A program made the translations under genes and the position numbers. Shown here one piece after another: positions 55,353 to 64,000 of a stretch of DNA of 64,000 bases. The DNA comes from an uncultured Pelagibacteraceae bacterium (GTDB lineage Bacteria > Pseudomonadota > Alphaproteobacteria > Pelagibacterales > AG-422-B15). The stretch covers positions 332,706-396,705 of the forward strand of contig CACNCV010000001.1 in assembly GCA_902619105.1 (NCBI GenBank). Reading direction: 5' to 3'. Numbering within the stretch: the stretch's first letter is position 1; each line of letters begins with the position of its first letter. Below the pieces are notes generated by a model. The model saw nothing but the letters and a program-made list of their open reading frames with translations, searched no databases and had not been told where the DNA came from.

Positions 55353-55395
55353 AGATTGCAAAATCTTTTTCTTAAATTAAATAATTATATAGCGT

Positions 55396-55470
55396 TGGGG
55401 CGTGGCCAAGCGGTAAGGCACCGCTTTTTGGTAGCGGCATTCGGAGGTTCGAATCCTCCCGCCCCAGCCA
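55396..55470 (+). tRNA. tRNA-Gln (anticodon UUG)
   Basis: TGGGGCG/CGCCCCA acceptor, anticodon arm CCGCT-TTTTGGT-AGCGG, GGAGGTTCGAATCCTCC, CCA. Confidence 0.94.
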
Positions 55471-55485
55471 ATTAGGATCAAAAAT

Positions 55486-56037
55486 ATGAGTAATTTTTTA
55501 AGTAAGTATAAATCAGTATATGATGTCTTTTTAGATAACTGGGGCTATCAGAAACATTATGTGGCTTATTTAGAGTCTCTAATGAGACAAGAAACACTAT
55601 TACCAACACATATTAAAGAGATGATATTCGCCTATGTCTCAGGATTAAACGGCTGTGGGTACTGCAAGAATATTCATGTTGAAATATCAAAGAAAATTTT
55701 AAGAGACAAGAATGACCTAGATTTTATGAATGATATTGAACAATCACAAATAGAAGCTAAGTATAAGCCAATTCTAAAATTATCTCACAAAGTAAATGAA
55801 GACATTCGCTCAATTAATGAAGAAGATGTAGCTGCTATATTAGAATATGGCTTTGATGAAAAAGTTATATCCGAAATTATCTCCATTTGTTCTGCTGCAC
55901 AATTTATGAATACCACAGTTGTTGCTCATCAAATAAAGCCTCTTGATCAAGTTCAAAATGTTGCATCAGCGAAAATGATGATTGAGAAAGGTTACGATGG
56001 GCTTGCTGAATTTATGTTAAGAAGACGTAATAAATAA
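55486..56037 (+). CDS. carboxymuconolactone decarboxylase / AhpD-like peroxidase-related protein
   Basis: THIKEMIFAYVSGLNGCGYCKNIHVEI CxxC...H motif. Confidence 0.87.
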   Translation: MSNFLSKYKSVYDVFLDNWGYQKHYVAYLESLMRQETLLPTHIKEMIFAYVSGLNGCGYCKNIHVEISKKILRDKNDLDFMNDIEQSQIEAKYKPILKLSHKVNEDIRSINEEDVAAILEYGFDEKVISEIISICSAAQFMNTTVVAHQIKPLDQVQNVASAKMMIEKGYDGLAEFMLRRRNK

Positions 56038-56038
56038 T

Positions 56039-56413
56039 TTAAAGAAATTTGAATAAACTTAGCCCAAGATAAAAAGCTATAACTGTAAATGTGAATGTCA
56101 CAAACAGATATAAAAGCGAGGCTAAAATTTCTCCGTTGCTGAATAATTGATAAAAATCCAAATTAAAAGTTGAAAAGGTCGTGAAACCTCCGAGGAAACC
56201 AATAGTTAAAAACATTTTTATATTTTGAGATATATTAACTTTATCTGCAAAATAACTAACGACTAATCCCATCAAAAATGCCCCAAGAACATTGACAACT
56301 ATTGTTCCAAATGGAAATGAACTTAAAAATAATCGATCAGTCTGTTCACTTATAAGAAAACGCAATAAAGCTCCAACGCCTCCACCTAAAAAAATGGATA
56401 ACAAAATACTCAT
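56039..56413 (-). CDS. crcB: fluoride ion channel CrcB/FluC
   Basis: GGGVGALLRFLIS, FPFGTIVVNVLGAFLMG, TIGFLGGFTTFSTFNLD. Confidence 0.95.
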   Translation of the reverse strand: MSILLSIFLGGGVGALLRFLISEQTDRLFLSSFPFGTIVVNVLGAFLMGLVVSYFADKVNISQNIKMFLTIGFLGGFTTFSTFNLDFYQLFSNGEILASLLYLFVTFTFTVIAFYLGLSLFKFL

Positions 56414-57255
56414 CAGTTCATACCGACCAAATGAGCCAGTAATCCAAAGTGATCACTTGGAAAAAATTTATTTTTTTCTGTGCCGACAAGGTTGCACTCA
56501 ATTGGATGACCCAGACCATTAGGTCCAGGTTTACCTAAAAATATGTAATCAATTCGTCGATTATATTCTAAAGTTTTTTTTGCCCAATCATTGCTGTTTG
56601 ACCAAGTGTAACCAGGATCATTTCTATTTGTTAATTTCCATACATCTCTTAAAACGATATCGTTTACTGGCTTAGTTAAACCAGTAATCTTTCTAATTTC
56701 ATCACTTTCTGGATCCGCATTGAAATCTCCACACAAAATTATAGGGAATTTTGATTGTTCTAATTTACTAATGTATTCTATTATTTGATTTACTTGACCT
56801 TCTCTTACTTGCTGATGTTCATATTTATAATTAAGGTGAGTGCAAATAACGTTTATTGTCTCACTTTTATATTTTAATGAAAGATGAAGCAAAAATCTTT
56901 TTTCATCTTTCTCTGCTTCAGTCTCAAACATTACGGTATGGTGAGAATTGATTGGGAATTTAGTAATGATTGCATTTCCAAACGCAACACCATCAAATTC
57001 AAATGATTTTTCAAAGATATAGTTATACCCAAGTTGATCTGCGATTATTTTGGCCTGACTTTCATCAGTTTCTTCCCACACTTCTTGTAGACACAAAATA
57101 TCTGGACAAGAATTATTGATTTCAGAAATGATTAGATTTTCTCGTTCCTTATAGTTTTCAAATTTCCACCATACGTTCCAGGTTAAAAGCTTAATTATCT
57201 CAGTGTTTAAATTAATTGAACTTGCATCTGGATCAGGAAAAGATTTATCACTCAT
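56413..57255 (-). CDS. endonuclease/exonuclease/phosphatase family protein
   Basis: LLTWNVWWKFENY, DILCLQEVWEE, ILCGDFNADPES, RRIDYIFLG, PSDHFGLLAHL. Confidence 0.92.
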   Translation of the reverse strand: MSDKSFPDPDASSINLNTEIIKLLTWNVWWKFENYKERENLIISEINNSCPDILCLQEVWEETDESQAKIIADQLGYNYIFEKSFEFDGVAFGNAIITKFPINSHHTVMFETEAEKDEKRFLLHLSLKYKSETINVICTHLNYKYEHQQVREGQVNQIIEYISKLEQSKFPIILCGDFNADPESDEIRKITGLTKPVNDIVLRDVWKLTNRNDPGYTWSNSNDWAKKTLEYNRRIDYIFLGKPGPNGLGHPIECNLVGTEKNKFFPSDHFGLLAHLVGMN

Positions 57256-57257
57256 TT

Positions 57258-57713
57258 TTAAGGAAATGCTACCATGATTTGTTCTGCAACATACGCTGGT
57301 TTGTCTTGTCCTTCAATTTCGAGAGTAGCCTCACTGATTACCTGCGTTCCGTCGTTATCCAATTTGTTTACCTCTTTAATTTTTATTCCCATTCTCACAC
57401 GGGAATTAACTGGAACCATATTAATAAATCTTACTTTATTTAAGCCATAATTAATCATCATTTTGGCCCCTGTAACTGTCCAGATTTTACTAGCCAACGG
57501 TACTGATAGAGAAAGGCTTAAGAAACCATGTGCAATTGTGCTTTTAGTAGGAAGTTCTTTTTGGGCTTTTTCTTCATTAACATGAATCCACTGATGATCA
57601 TCAGTTGCATCTGCGAATAAATTTATTCTATTTTGATCAATTGACATCCAATCTGAATGTCCCATATCTTTACCTTTATAATTTTCTAAATCCTTTACAT
57701 CCACACTTTGCAT
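57258..57713 (-). CDS. MaoC family dehydratase
   Basis: INLFADATDDHQWIHVNEEKA, STIAHGFLSLSL. Confidence 0.93.
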   Translation of the reverse strand: MQSVDVKDLENYKGKDMGHSDWMSIDQNRINLFADATDDHQWIHVNEEKAQKELPTKSTIAHGFLSLSLSVPLASKIWTVTGAKMMINYGLNKVRFINMVPVNSRVRMGIKIKEVNKLDNDGTQVISEATLEIEGQDKPAYVAEQIMVAFP

Positions 57714-57829
57714 AGTATACCTCCAAAATTATTAATTATATCTTGAGAATATTATCTAATTAAAAAGATTATTGAAGTTTTATAATGAAAAATATTGATA
57801 AATCCATTAATTATAAATTCAAGTGAAGC

Positions 57830-58411
57830 ATGAACGATAATCCAGTAAATTTAAAAGGACTAGAAACAATTTATAGTTTCAGCAAAAAAAATAAGCAATC
57901 ACTGCCGCCTGTAGAAAAATGGAACCCACCATTTTGTGGTGATATTGACATGAAGATTTTACGAAATGGAAAATGGTTTTACATGGGCTCTGAAATAAAA
58001 AGACCTGCGATGGTTAAACTTTTCTCAAGCATATTAAGATTAGATGAAGATGCATGTTACTACTTAGTTACACCCGTTGAGAAAGTTAGAATTCAGGTTG
58101 AAGATGCACCGTTTGTTGCTGTGTCCCTTAATAAAGTTGAGATAAGTAGTAAAACTGGTTATCTATTTAAAACAAATCTCAATGAAGAAATTCTTCTCTC
58201 TAAAGAGAATCCATTAACAATTAAAATTGGAGAAAATTCAGAACCGTCACCTTATATCCTGATCAGAAAAAATCTCCATGCACTTTTATCTAGATCAGTT
58301 TTTTATGAATTAGTGGATCTTGCAGAGGAGAAGATAGTTGATGATAAAAAATGCTTAGTTATAGAAAGTATGGGTGAATGTTTCAACATTCATGAAGTTG
58401 AAAAAGAATGA
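57830..58411 (+). CDS. DUF1285 domain-containing protein
   Basis: PPVEKWNPPFCGDIDMKILRNGKWFYMGSEIKRPAMVKLFSSIL; followed by NUDIX and cca genes. Confidence 0.88.
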   Translation: MNDNPVNLKGLETIYSFSKKNKQSLPPVEKWNPPFCGDIDMKILRNGKWFYMGSEIKRPAMVKLFSSILRLDEDACYYLVTPVEKVRIQVEDAPFVAVSLNKVEISSKTGYLFKTNLNEEILLSKENPLTIKIGENSEPSPYILIRKNLHALLSRSVFYELVDLAEEKIVDDKKCLVIESMGECFNIHEVEKE

Positions 58412-59046
58412 TGCCTTTAGATAAATTGAGGGGTTTATTTGATGGTCCAGAGAAGATATCTCATGAGTATTTTGAAATACTTACGAATGATTTTTTAACA
58501 AGACATCATCACCCTCTAGCAGAAGCTGAAAAAGATAAAGCTAAACTAAATCCATCAGCTGTACTTGTACCCATATGTTATTCAAATAATGAAGTAAAAA
58601 TATTATTAACTAAAAGACTGGATAATTTAAAAGATCATGCAGGACAAATTAGTTTTCCTGGAGGTAAAATTGAAAAAAATGATATGTCTCCAATAGAAAC
58701 AGCTTTACGAGAGGCTAACGAAGAAGTTGGTTTAAGGTCTGATGATGTAAATGTGTTAGGAAATCTTGATGTATATATAACTGGCACAGGATTTAGGATC
58801 ATGCCAATTGTATCTATAGTATCTGATTACTCCTATTTACGGGCAAATCAAAATGAAGTGGATGAAATATTTTTTCTTCCCTTAGAATTCCTAATGGACT
58901 CAAACAATCATAAGAAAGAAAGTGCCACATATGAGGTAAACAATAAAAAATATGAATATGACTATTACGTTTTACCTTATAAAGATTACAATATCTGGGG
59001 AGCAACTGCTGGAATGTTGATTAATCTTTATCAAATTCTAAAATAA
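58408..59046 (+). CDS. NUDIX hydrolase, CoA pyrophosphatase-like
   Basis: ISFPGGKIEKNDMSPIETALREANEEVGL Nudix box. Confidence 0.93.
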   Translation: MMPLDKLRGLFDGPEKISHEYFEILTNDFLTRHHHPLAEAEKDKAKLNPSAVLVPICYSNNEVKILLTKRLDNLKDHAGQISFPGGKIEKNDMSPIETALREANEEVGLRSDDVNVLGNLDVYITGTGFRIMPIVSIVSDYSYLRANQNEVDEIFFLPLEFLMDSNNHKKESATYEVNNKKYEYDYYVLPYKDYNIWGATAGMLINLYQILK

Positions 59047-59063
59047 TATAAATAATCTTTCTT

Positions 59064-60296
59064 ATGAGTAGATTTTCATCAATCCTAGAACAAAACGATG
59101 TTGCGCAAGTTTTTGATCTTTTTGAAACCTATCAAAAAAATAGTATTTATGTTGTAGGGGGCTCTATCAGAGACGCACTTTTAAATAGGGAAATCACAGA
59201 TATTGATTTTGCTACTTCTTTGAAACCAAAGACTATTACCGAAATACTCAATAAAGAAAATATTAAATTTATTGATGTAGGAATAGATCATGGAACGGTT
59301 ACAGCAATAATTAATGAAAGAAAGTTTGAAATTACAACTTTTAGAAATGATATTTTTACTGATGGAAGACATGCTCAAGTCTCATTCTCAAATAGTTTAG
59401 AGGAAGATGCTTTAAGGAGAGATTTTACCATAAATGCAATGTATTTAGATAAGGGTGGAAATTTAATAGACCCTAAAGATGGTAAAACAGATTTAGAAAA
59501 CAGAGTCGTTCGTTTCATTGGAAATCCAGATGAAAGAATAAAAGAAGATTACCTTAGAATACTAAGGTATTTTCGTTTTTTAGCATTATTTGGCGATATA
59601 TCTCCTGACGCAGAGGTGATGAAAACAATAAAAGCAAATCTTGATAAGTTATCAGTTGTTTCTAAGGAAAGGCAATGGAATGAACTAAAGTCAATTCTAA
59701 GTCTAAATGCTCCAAATCATGCAATATCTGCAATGAGTGAAATAGGTTTGCTTGATGTTTATTTTGATGGCACTAGCATAAATGATGCATTTGTAAATTT
59801 AATTGAAATAGAAAGTAAAATATCCCTTTCAATTGATCCAATATTGAGATTAAGTACTCTAATTGAAAACTCGTTGGATAAAGCAAATACTCTCATAAAA
59901 AAATTACCTTTATCAAAATCAGACTCTACTGACTTATTGAAATTAAGCACACTGAATAAAAAAATAGTTTCTTACATGTCAATGAAAGAAGTTAGATATT
60001 TACTTTATCTATTAGGTCGTGACGGTTTTCAAAAACAAATAATTGTTAATTGGGCTAAGGATACAAATAATAAAAATGAAGTAAATTGGAGATCTCTATA
60101 TGAAGTTGCTCAAAGCTGGGAGAAGCCATCTTTTGCTCTAACAGCCAAAGATGTAATAAACATGGGAATATCTCAAGGCCCAGTGGTTGGAGATATCTTA
60201 AAAGAGGTTGAAGAATGGTGGGCAGAAAATGATTTTATTGAGGATAAGTTTTCATTAATTGAGAGGCTTAAAGCAATCGTTCAATCAAAAAAATAA
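59064..60296 (+). CDS. CCA tRNA nucleotidyltransferase / poly(A) polymerase family
   Basis: IYVVGGSIRDALLNREITDIDFATSLKP, RRDFTINAMYLDKGGNLIDPKDGKTDLENRVVRFIG. Confidence 0.93.
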   Translation: MSRFSSILEQNDVAQVFDLFETYQKNSIYVVGGSIRDALLNREITDIDFATSLKPKTITEILNKENIKFIDVGIDHGTVTAIINERKFEITTFRNDIFTDGRHAQVSFSNSLEEDALRRDFTINAMYLDKGGNLIDPKDGKTDLENRVVRFIGNPDERIKEDYLRILRYFRFLALFGDISPDAEVMKTIKANLDKLSVVSKERQWNELKSILSLNAPNHAISAMSEIGLLDVYFDGTSINDAFVNLIEIESKISLSIDPILRLSTLIENSLDKANTLIKKLPLSKSDSTDLLKLSTLNKKIVSYMSMKEVRYLLYLLGRDGFQKQIIVNWAKDTNNKNEVNWRSLYEVAQSWEKPSFALTAKDVINMGISQGPVVGDILKEVEEWWAENDFIEDKFSLIERLKAIVQSKK

Positions 60297-60302
60297 TTTT
60301 TT

Positions 60303-60782
60303 TTATTTATATAAAATTTTCTTAATCTCGTAGTTTTTCTCTCCTTTTGGCGTTGATACTGATACGAAATCGCCTTTTTCTTTTCCAATTAATGCTTTAG
60401 CAACAGGTGATCTGTAAGATAGCAGGCCCGATTCAATATCTGCTTCATCATCACCAACAATTTGAAACTTTGTCTTTGTATCATTATCTATATCTTCAAC
60501 TTCAACAGTTGCACCAAAGACTACAGTTTTTTGATTTTTAGGAATATTTGAAATATCAATGATTTCTGCATTAGCTAACAGTAATTGAATTTCCTGAATA
60601 CGACCTTCAATGTGACCTTGCTCCTCTTTTGCCGCATGGTACTCTGCGTTTTCCTTTAAATCACCGTGCTCTCTCGCCTCCGCAATGGCTTGAATTACTT
60701 TTTGTCTTTTATTGTTTATCAAATCGCTTAATTCATCTTGAAGTTTTTTTGCGCCATTTGATGTAATTGGTTCAGTTTCCAT
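60303..60782 (-). CDS. greA: transcription elongation factor GreA (start could be 60794)
   Basis: [45 protein letters not shown]. Confidence 0.96.
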   Translation of the reverse strand: METEPITSNGAKKLQDELSDLINNKRQKVIQAIAEAREHGDLKENAEYHAAKEEQGHIEGRIQEIQLLLANAEIIDISNIPKNQKTVVFGATVEVEDIDNDTKTKFQIVGDDEADIESGLLSYRSPVAKALIGKEKGDFVSVSTPKGEKNYEIKKILYK

Positions 60783-60784
60783 TT

Positions 60785-61588
60785 TTATTTCCATTTAGCA
60801 TTAGGAGGCATTGACATTAAAATTGCATCAATATTACCACCGGTGTTTAAGCCAAATTTTGTTCCTCGATCGTATAAAAGATTATATTCCACGTACCTCC
60901 CACGTTTCAATAACTGAATTTCTTTATCTTTTTTTGTGAACTTTTCATTCATTTTTTGGCTTATTATGTCTCTTACAATATCATTAAAAGTTAAGCCAAC
61001 GTCCTTAACAAAATCAAAATCTTTTTTCCAATCATCCATTTTATAGTCAAAAAATATTCCGCCAATTCCTCTTATTTCTTTTCTGTGGGGTAAATAGAAA
61101 TATTCATCACACCATTTTTTATAATTTTTGTAATAAGATTTATTATGATTTTCACACATTGTTTTTAATTTATTATGAAATTGTTTCTTTAATTTAGCGT
61201 CTTTAAAACATGGAGTGGCGTCAATACCGCCACCAAACCAATTTTTACCCGTTATTATGTGCCGAGTATTAAAATGTAATGCAGGAACCTTTGGATTTGC
61301 TGGGTGAAGTACTACAGATACCCCTGTGGACCAAAATTTTTTATTCTTTTCAGTTCCTGGAATTTGTTTTGCAAATTCTTTTGGAAAGGTACCTGTTACA
61401 TTTGAAAATGCTATACCGCCTTTTTCGATTACATTTCCCTTAATTATTCTATATTCACCTTTTTTCCATTTATTAGTTTTGAACCTTGCTTTTGATCCAC
61501 TTTTTTTCTCGAGTTCAAGTACAGTCTCACAGATTAGATCCTGCAATCCCTTGAACCATGCTTTAGTTATCTTTTTTTTATTTAACAT
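60785..61588 (-). CDS. hemF: oxygen-dependent coproporphyrinogen III oxidase
   Basis: [69 protein letters not shown]. Confidence 0.97.
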   Translation of the reverse strand: MLNKKKITKAWFKGLQDLICETVLELEKKSGSKARFKTNKWKKGEYRIIKGNVIEKGGIAFSNVTGTFPKEFAKQIPGTEKNKKFWSTGVSVVLHPANPKVPALHFNTRHIITGKNWFGGGIDATPCFKDAKLKKQFHNKLKTMCENHNKSYYKNYKKWCDEYFYLPHRKEIRGIGGIFFDYKMDDWKKDFDFVKDVGLTFNDIVRDIISQKMNEKFTKKDKEIQLLKRGRYVEYNLLYDRGTKFGLNTGGNIDAILMSMPPNAKWK

Positions 61589-61589
61589 T

Positions 61590-62033
61590 TCAAAATAGTT
61601 TTAACTGTCTGTTTGCCTCAGAAATAACTATAGCTGAAGACACGGCAACATTTAAAGATCTTGCAGAACTTTTCATTGGTATTTTTATTATTTGGTCAGA
61701 TTGTTTGTGAACGTAATCTGGTACTCCCGCACTTTCTCTTCCAACAATTAAATTATCAGTTTCCTTAAATTCAAAATCATAGTGACAAAGTTTACCTTTT
61801 GTAGACAATAGTATTTTTCTTCCTTTTCTATTTTTCTCATAATGCTTCCAATCGTCAAACTCTGTTAAATTAATATTTTTACCATAGTCCATTGCAACTC
61901 TGCTTAGAGATTTTTCCGACATTGCAAATGAAGCTGGATGAATGATATCAATATTGACGCTGAAACAAGAGCAAATCCTCACCATTGCTCCAGTATTTTG
62001 AGGTATATCAGGTTCAAAAATTGCTAAGTTCAT
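61590..62033 (-). CDS. trmL: tRNA (cytidine(34)-2'-O)-methyltransferase, SPOUT family
   Basis: MNLAIFEPDIPQNTGAMVRICSCF, LSRVAMDYGK, IVGRESAGVPDYV, SLNVAVSSAIV. Confidence 0.92.
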   Translation of the reverse strand: MNLAIFEPDIPQNTGAMVRICSCFSVNIDIIHPASFAMSEKSLSRVAMDYGKNINLTEFDDWKHYEKNRKGRKILLSTKGKLCHYDFEFKETDNLIVGRESAGVPDYVHKQSDQIIKIPMKSSARSLNVAVSSAIVISEANRQLKLF

Positions 62034-62069
62034 CTAATTAATATTTTATAACTTTTTAATCCTAATATA

Positions 62070-62086
62070 TGCGTCATCATGACACA
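62070..62086. promoter_or_regulatory. imperfect inverted repeat TGCGTCA-TCA-TGACACA upstream of petA
   Basis: Shares exact TGCGTCA half-site and N3 spacing with the coxB upstream element; trmL/petA divergent intergenic region. Confidence 0.45.
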
Positions 62087-62169
62087 ATTTTTAGCTCTTC
62101 AGATTGTCTTTTTCCCTTAAAAAAGGACGATTTACAAGTATATTAGCAATATAACTCTAGGATATTAAG

Positions 62170-62679
62170 TTGTCAGAAAAACAAGTTACGAGAAGAAATT
62201 TTCTTTATGTCACTACAGGTGCATTTGCAGCTGCAGGAGCGGCTTCATTGGCATGGCCTTTCGTTGATCAAATGAATCCTGATGCATCAGTCAAAGCGTT
62301 AGCGTCTACTGAAATTGATCTCAGACCTATAATACCTGGGCAGAGCATCACTGTAATGTGGAGGGGTAAACCCGTATTTATTCGAAGGCGGACACAGGCT
62401 GAAATTGATGAAGCGAAGAAAGTTAATTTAGCTGATTTGCCCCACCCAGAAGCCGATAGTGATCGAGCACAAAATCCTGAATGGCTTGTTATGGTTGGTA
62501 TTTGTACCCATCTTGGTTGTGTTCCACTTGGACAGAAAGGTGATTACAATGGATGGTTCTGTCCATGCCATGGTTCTCATTATGATACATCAGGTAGGAT
62601 AAGAAAGGGACCTGCACCTACAAATCTTGAGATTCCGAATTATGTATTCTTAAACGAAACTACTATAAAAATTGGATAA
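62170..62679 (+). CDS. petA: ubiquinol-cytochrome c reductase Rieske iron-sulfur subunit, TTG start
   Basis: [20 protein letters not shown]-type signal, [39 protein letters not shown]. Confidence 0.97.
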   Translation: MSEKQVTRRNFLYVTTGAFAAAGAASLAWPFVDQMNPDASVKALASTEIDLRPIIPGQSITVMWRGKPVFIRRRTQAEIDEAKKVNLADLPHPEADSDRAQNPEWLVMVGICTHLGCVPLGQKGDYNGWFCPCHGSHYDTSGRIRKGPAPTNLEIPNYVFLNETTIKIG

Positions 62680-62685
62680 AAAAGT

Positions 62686-63945
62686 ATGAGCGAAAATTAT
62701 GCACCTAAATCAGCAGTTGGAAGATGGTTTAATGACCGTCTACCACTTTTAAACTTAATTTATGGACATTTACTTCCATATCCAACGCCAAAAAATTTAA
62801 ATTATTGGTGGACATTTGGTGGAATTTTAACTTTTTGTCTTGTTACCCAAATAATTACAGGACTTGTCCTAGCAATGCACTATGTTGCTGACGCCGACTT
62901 AGCTTTTGCAAGTGTAGAGCATATTATGAGAGATGTTAATTATGGGTGGTTATTAAGATACATACATGCAAACGGTGCATCACTATTTTTTATGGCGGTA
63001 TATATTCATATGGCAAGATCGCTATTTTACGGCTCATATAAAGAACCAAGAGAATTAATCTGGATTATTGGTGTGTTTATATTTTTACTCATGATTGCTA
63101 CTGCCTTTATGGGGTATGTGCTTCCGTGGGGCCAAATGAGTTTCTGGGGAGCTACGGTTATAACAAATTTATTCAGTGCAATTCCTTTGGTAGGTGAGTC
63201 AGTAACTAACTGGTTGTGGGGAGGTTATGCTGTTGGTAGCCCACTTTTAACTAGGTTTTTCACATTACATTACCTGATGCCTTTCCTGATTTTTGCCCTC
63301 GTTATACTTCATGTCTGGGCACTACATGTACCTGGTAATAATAATCCTGAGGGTATTAATGTTGTTCAAGGTTCTCAAGATACAGTTCCTTTCCATCCTC
63401 ATTACGTTGTAAAAGATATGTTTGCACTTGTTGTGTTCTTAGTTGTATTCGCGGGCTTTGTATTCTTTGTCCCTAATTTACTTGGACATACTGACAATTA
63501 TATTGAAGCTAATCCTTTACAAACTCCGGAACATATTGTCCCAGAATGGTATTTTCTTCCATTCTATGCAATCTTAAGATCTGTACCAGATAAACTCGGC
63601 GGAGTAATTTTAATGGTTTCTGCAATTGCTATTTTAGCATTCTTACCTTGGCTGGATACTTCAAAAGTTAGGTCAGCAAAATACAGACCTCTCTATAGAC
63701 AGTTTGTATGGCTTTTCTTTGCTAATGTAATATTGCTTGGTTATCTAGGGGCTCAGACTGCTGATGGTCTATTTCTAATTATTGGACGAATTGCTACCGC
63801 TTATTATTTTGCTCATTTTATAATTATTTTACCTCTACTTGGCTATATTGAAAAAACCAAACCTTTGCCTAAGAGCTTGAGTGAACCTGTTCTTTCTCCC
63901 GAGGAAAGACAGATGAAGGCCGCTGCCTCTGGAGCCAGTGCATAG
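62686..63945 (+). CDS. petB: cytochrome b (bc1 complex)
   Basis: [63 protein letters not shown]. Confidence 0.98.
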   Translation: MSENYAPKSAVGRWFNDRLPLLNLIYGHLLPYPTPKNLNYWWTFGGILTFCLVTQIITGLVLAMHYVADADLAFASVEHIMRDVNYGWLLRYIHANGASLFFMAVYIHMARSLFYGSYKEPRELIWIIGVFIFLLMIATAFMGYVLPWGQMSFWGATVITNLFSAIPLVGESVTNWLWGGYAVGSPLLTRFFTLHYLMPFLIFALVILHVWALHVPGNNNPEGINVVQGSQDTVPFHPHYVVKDMFALVVFLVVFAGFVFFVPNLLGHTDNYIEANPLQTPEHIVPEWYFLPFYAILRSVPDKLGGVILMVSAIAILAFLPWLDTSKVRSAKYRPLYRQFVWLFFANVILLGYLGAQTADGLFLIIGRIATAYYFAHFIIILPLLGYIEKTKPLPKSLSEPVLSPEERQMKAAASGASA

Positions 63946-63955
63946 CTATTGATAT

Positions 63956-64000
63956 ATGAGATTTATTATAAATTTATTTGTATCTTTCTCATTGCTACTG
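63956..64000 (+). CDS. petC: probable start of cytochrome c1 (truncated by window end)
   Basis: ATG after petB, encoding hydrophobic MRFIINLFVSFSLLL signal-like start; identity rests on gene order only. Confidence 0.5.
   Translation, partial: MRFIINLFVSFSLLL

Noticed and set aside
56413-56522. Fluoride riboswitch upstream of crcB
   Set aside because: crcB starts at the stop of the upstream nuclease gene with no non-coding leader; no riboswitch-like structure seen.

Overview
The window is AT-rich, gene-dense bacterial chromosome. Synteny points to a streamlined marine-type alphaproteobacterium: coxB-coxA-ctaB-ctaG-coxC-surf1-thrC, smc-dsbA-DUF721-mutY, ccrM-rnhB, DUF1285-NUDIX-cca, split b/b' ATP synthase genes and petAB. 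The lineage is inferred from gene order and family recall, not from a search. Almost everything is core metabolism plus four tRNAs (Arg-UCG, Leu-GAG, Met-CAU, Gln-UUG). I see no CRISPR array, prophage, transposase, integron or rRNA. The observations most worth checking are: (1) an ALDH / acetoacetyl-CoA synthetase / gamma-butyrobetaine-hydroxylase-like Fe/2OG oxygenase / HD-domain (PhnZ/TmpB-fold) gene string at 1-4527; (2) an 863-aa SMC with intact ATPase head motifs but no recognisable hinge; (3) a shared TGCGTCA-N3-TGwCrCr element upstream of both coxB and petA; (4) three CcrM sites (GANTC) within 38 bp upstream of ccrM, two forming an inverted repeat in a putative promoter spacer; (5) an unlisted 38-aa lipoprotein gene with its own promoter, Shine-Dalgarno and terminator; (6) several core enzymes missing expected residues (dihydroorotase, family-4 UDG, short-chain prenyltransferase). 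No clearly new multi-gene defence or mobile system is visible.
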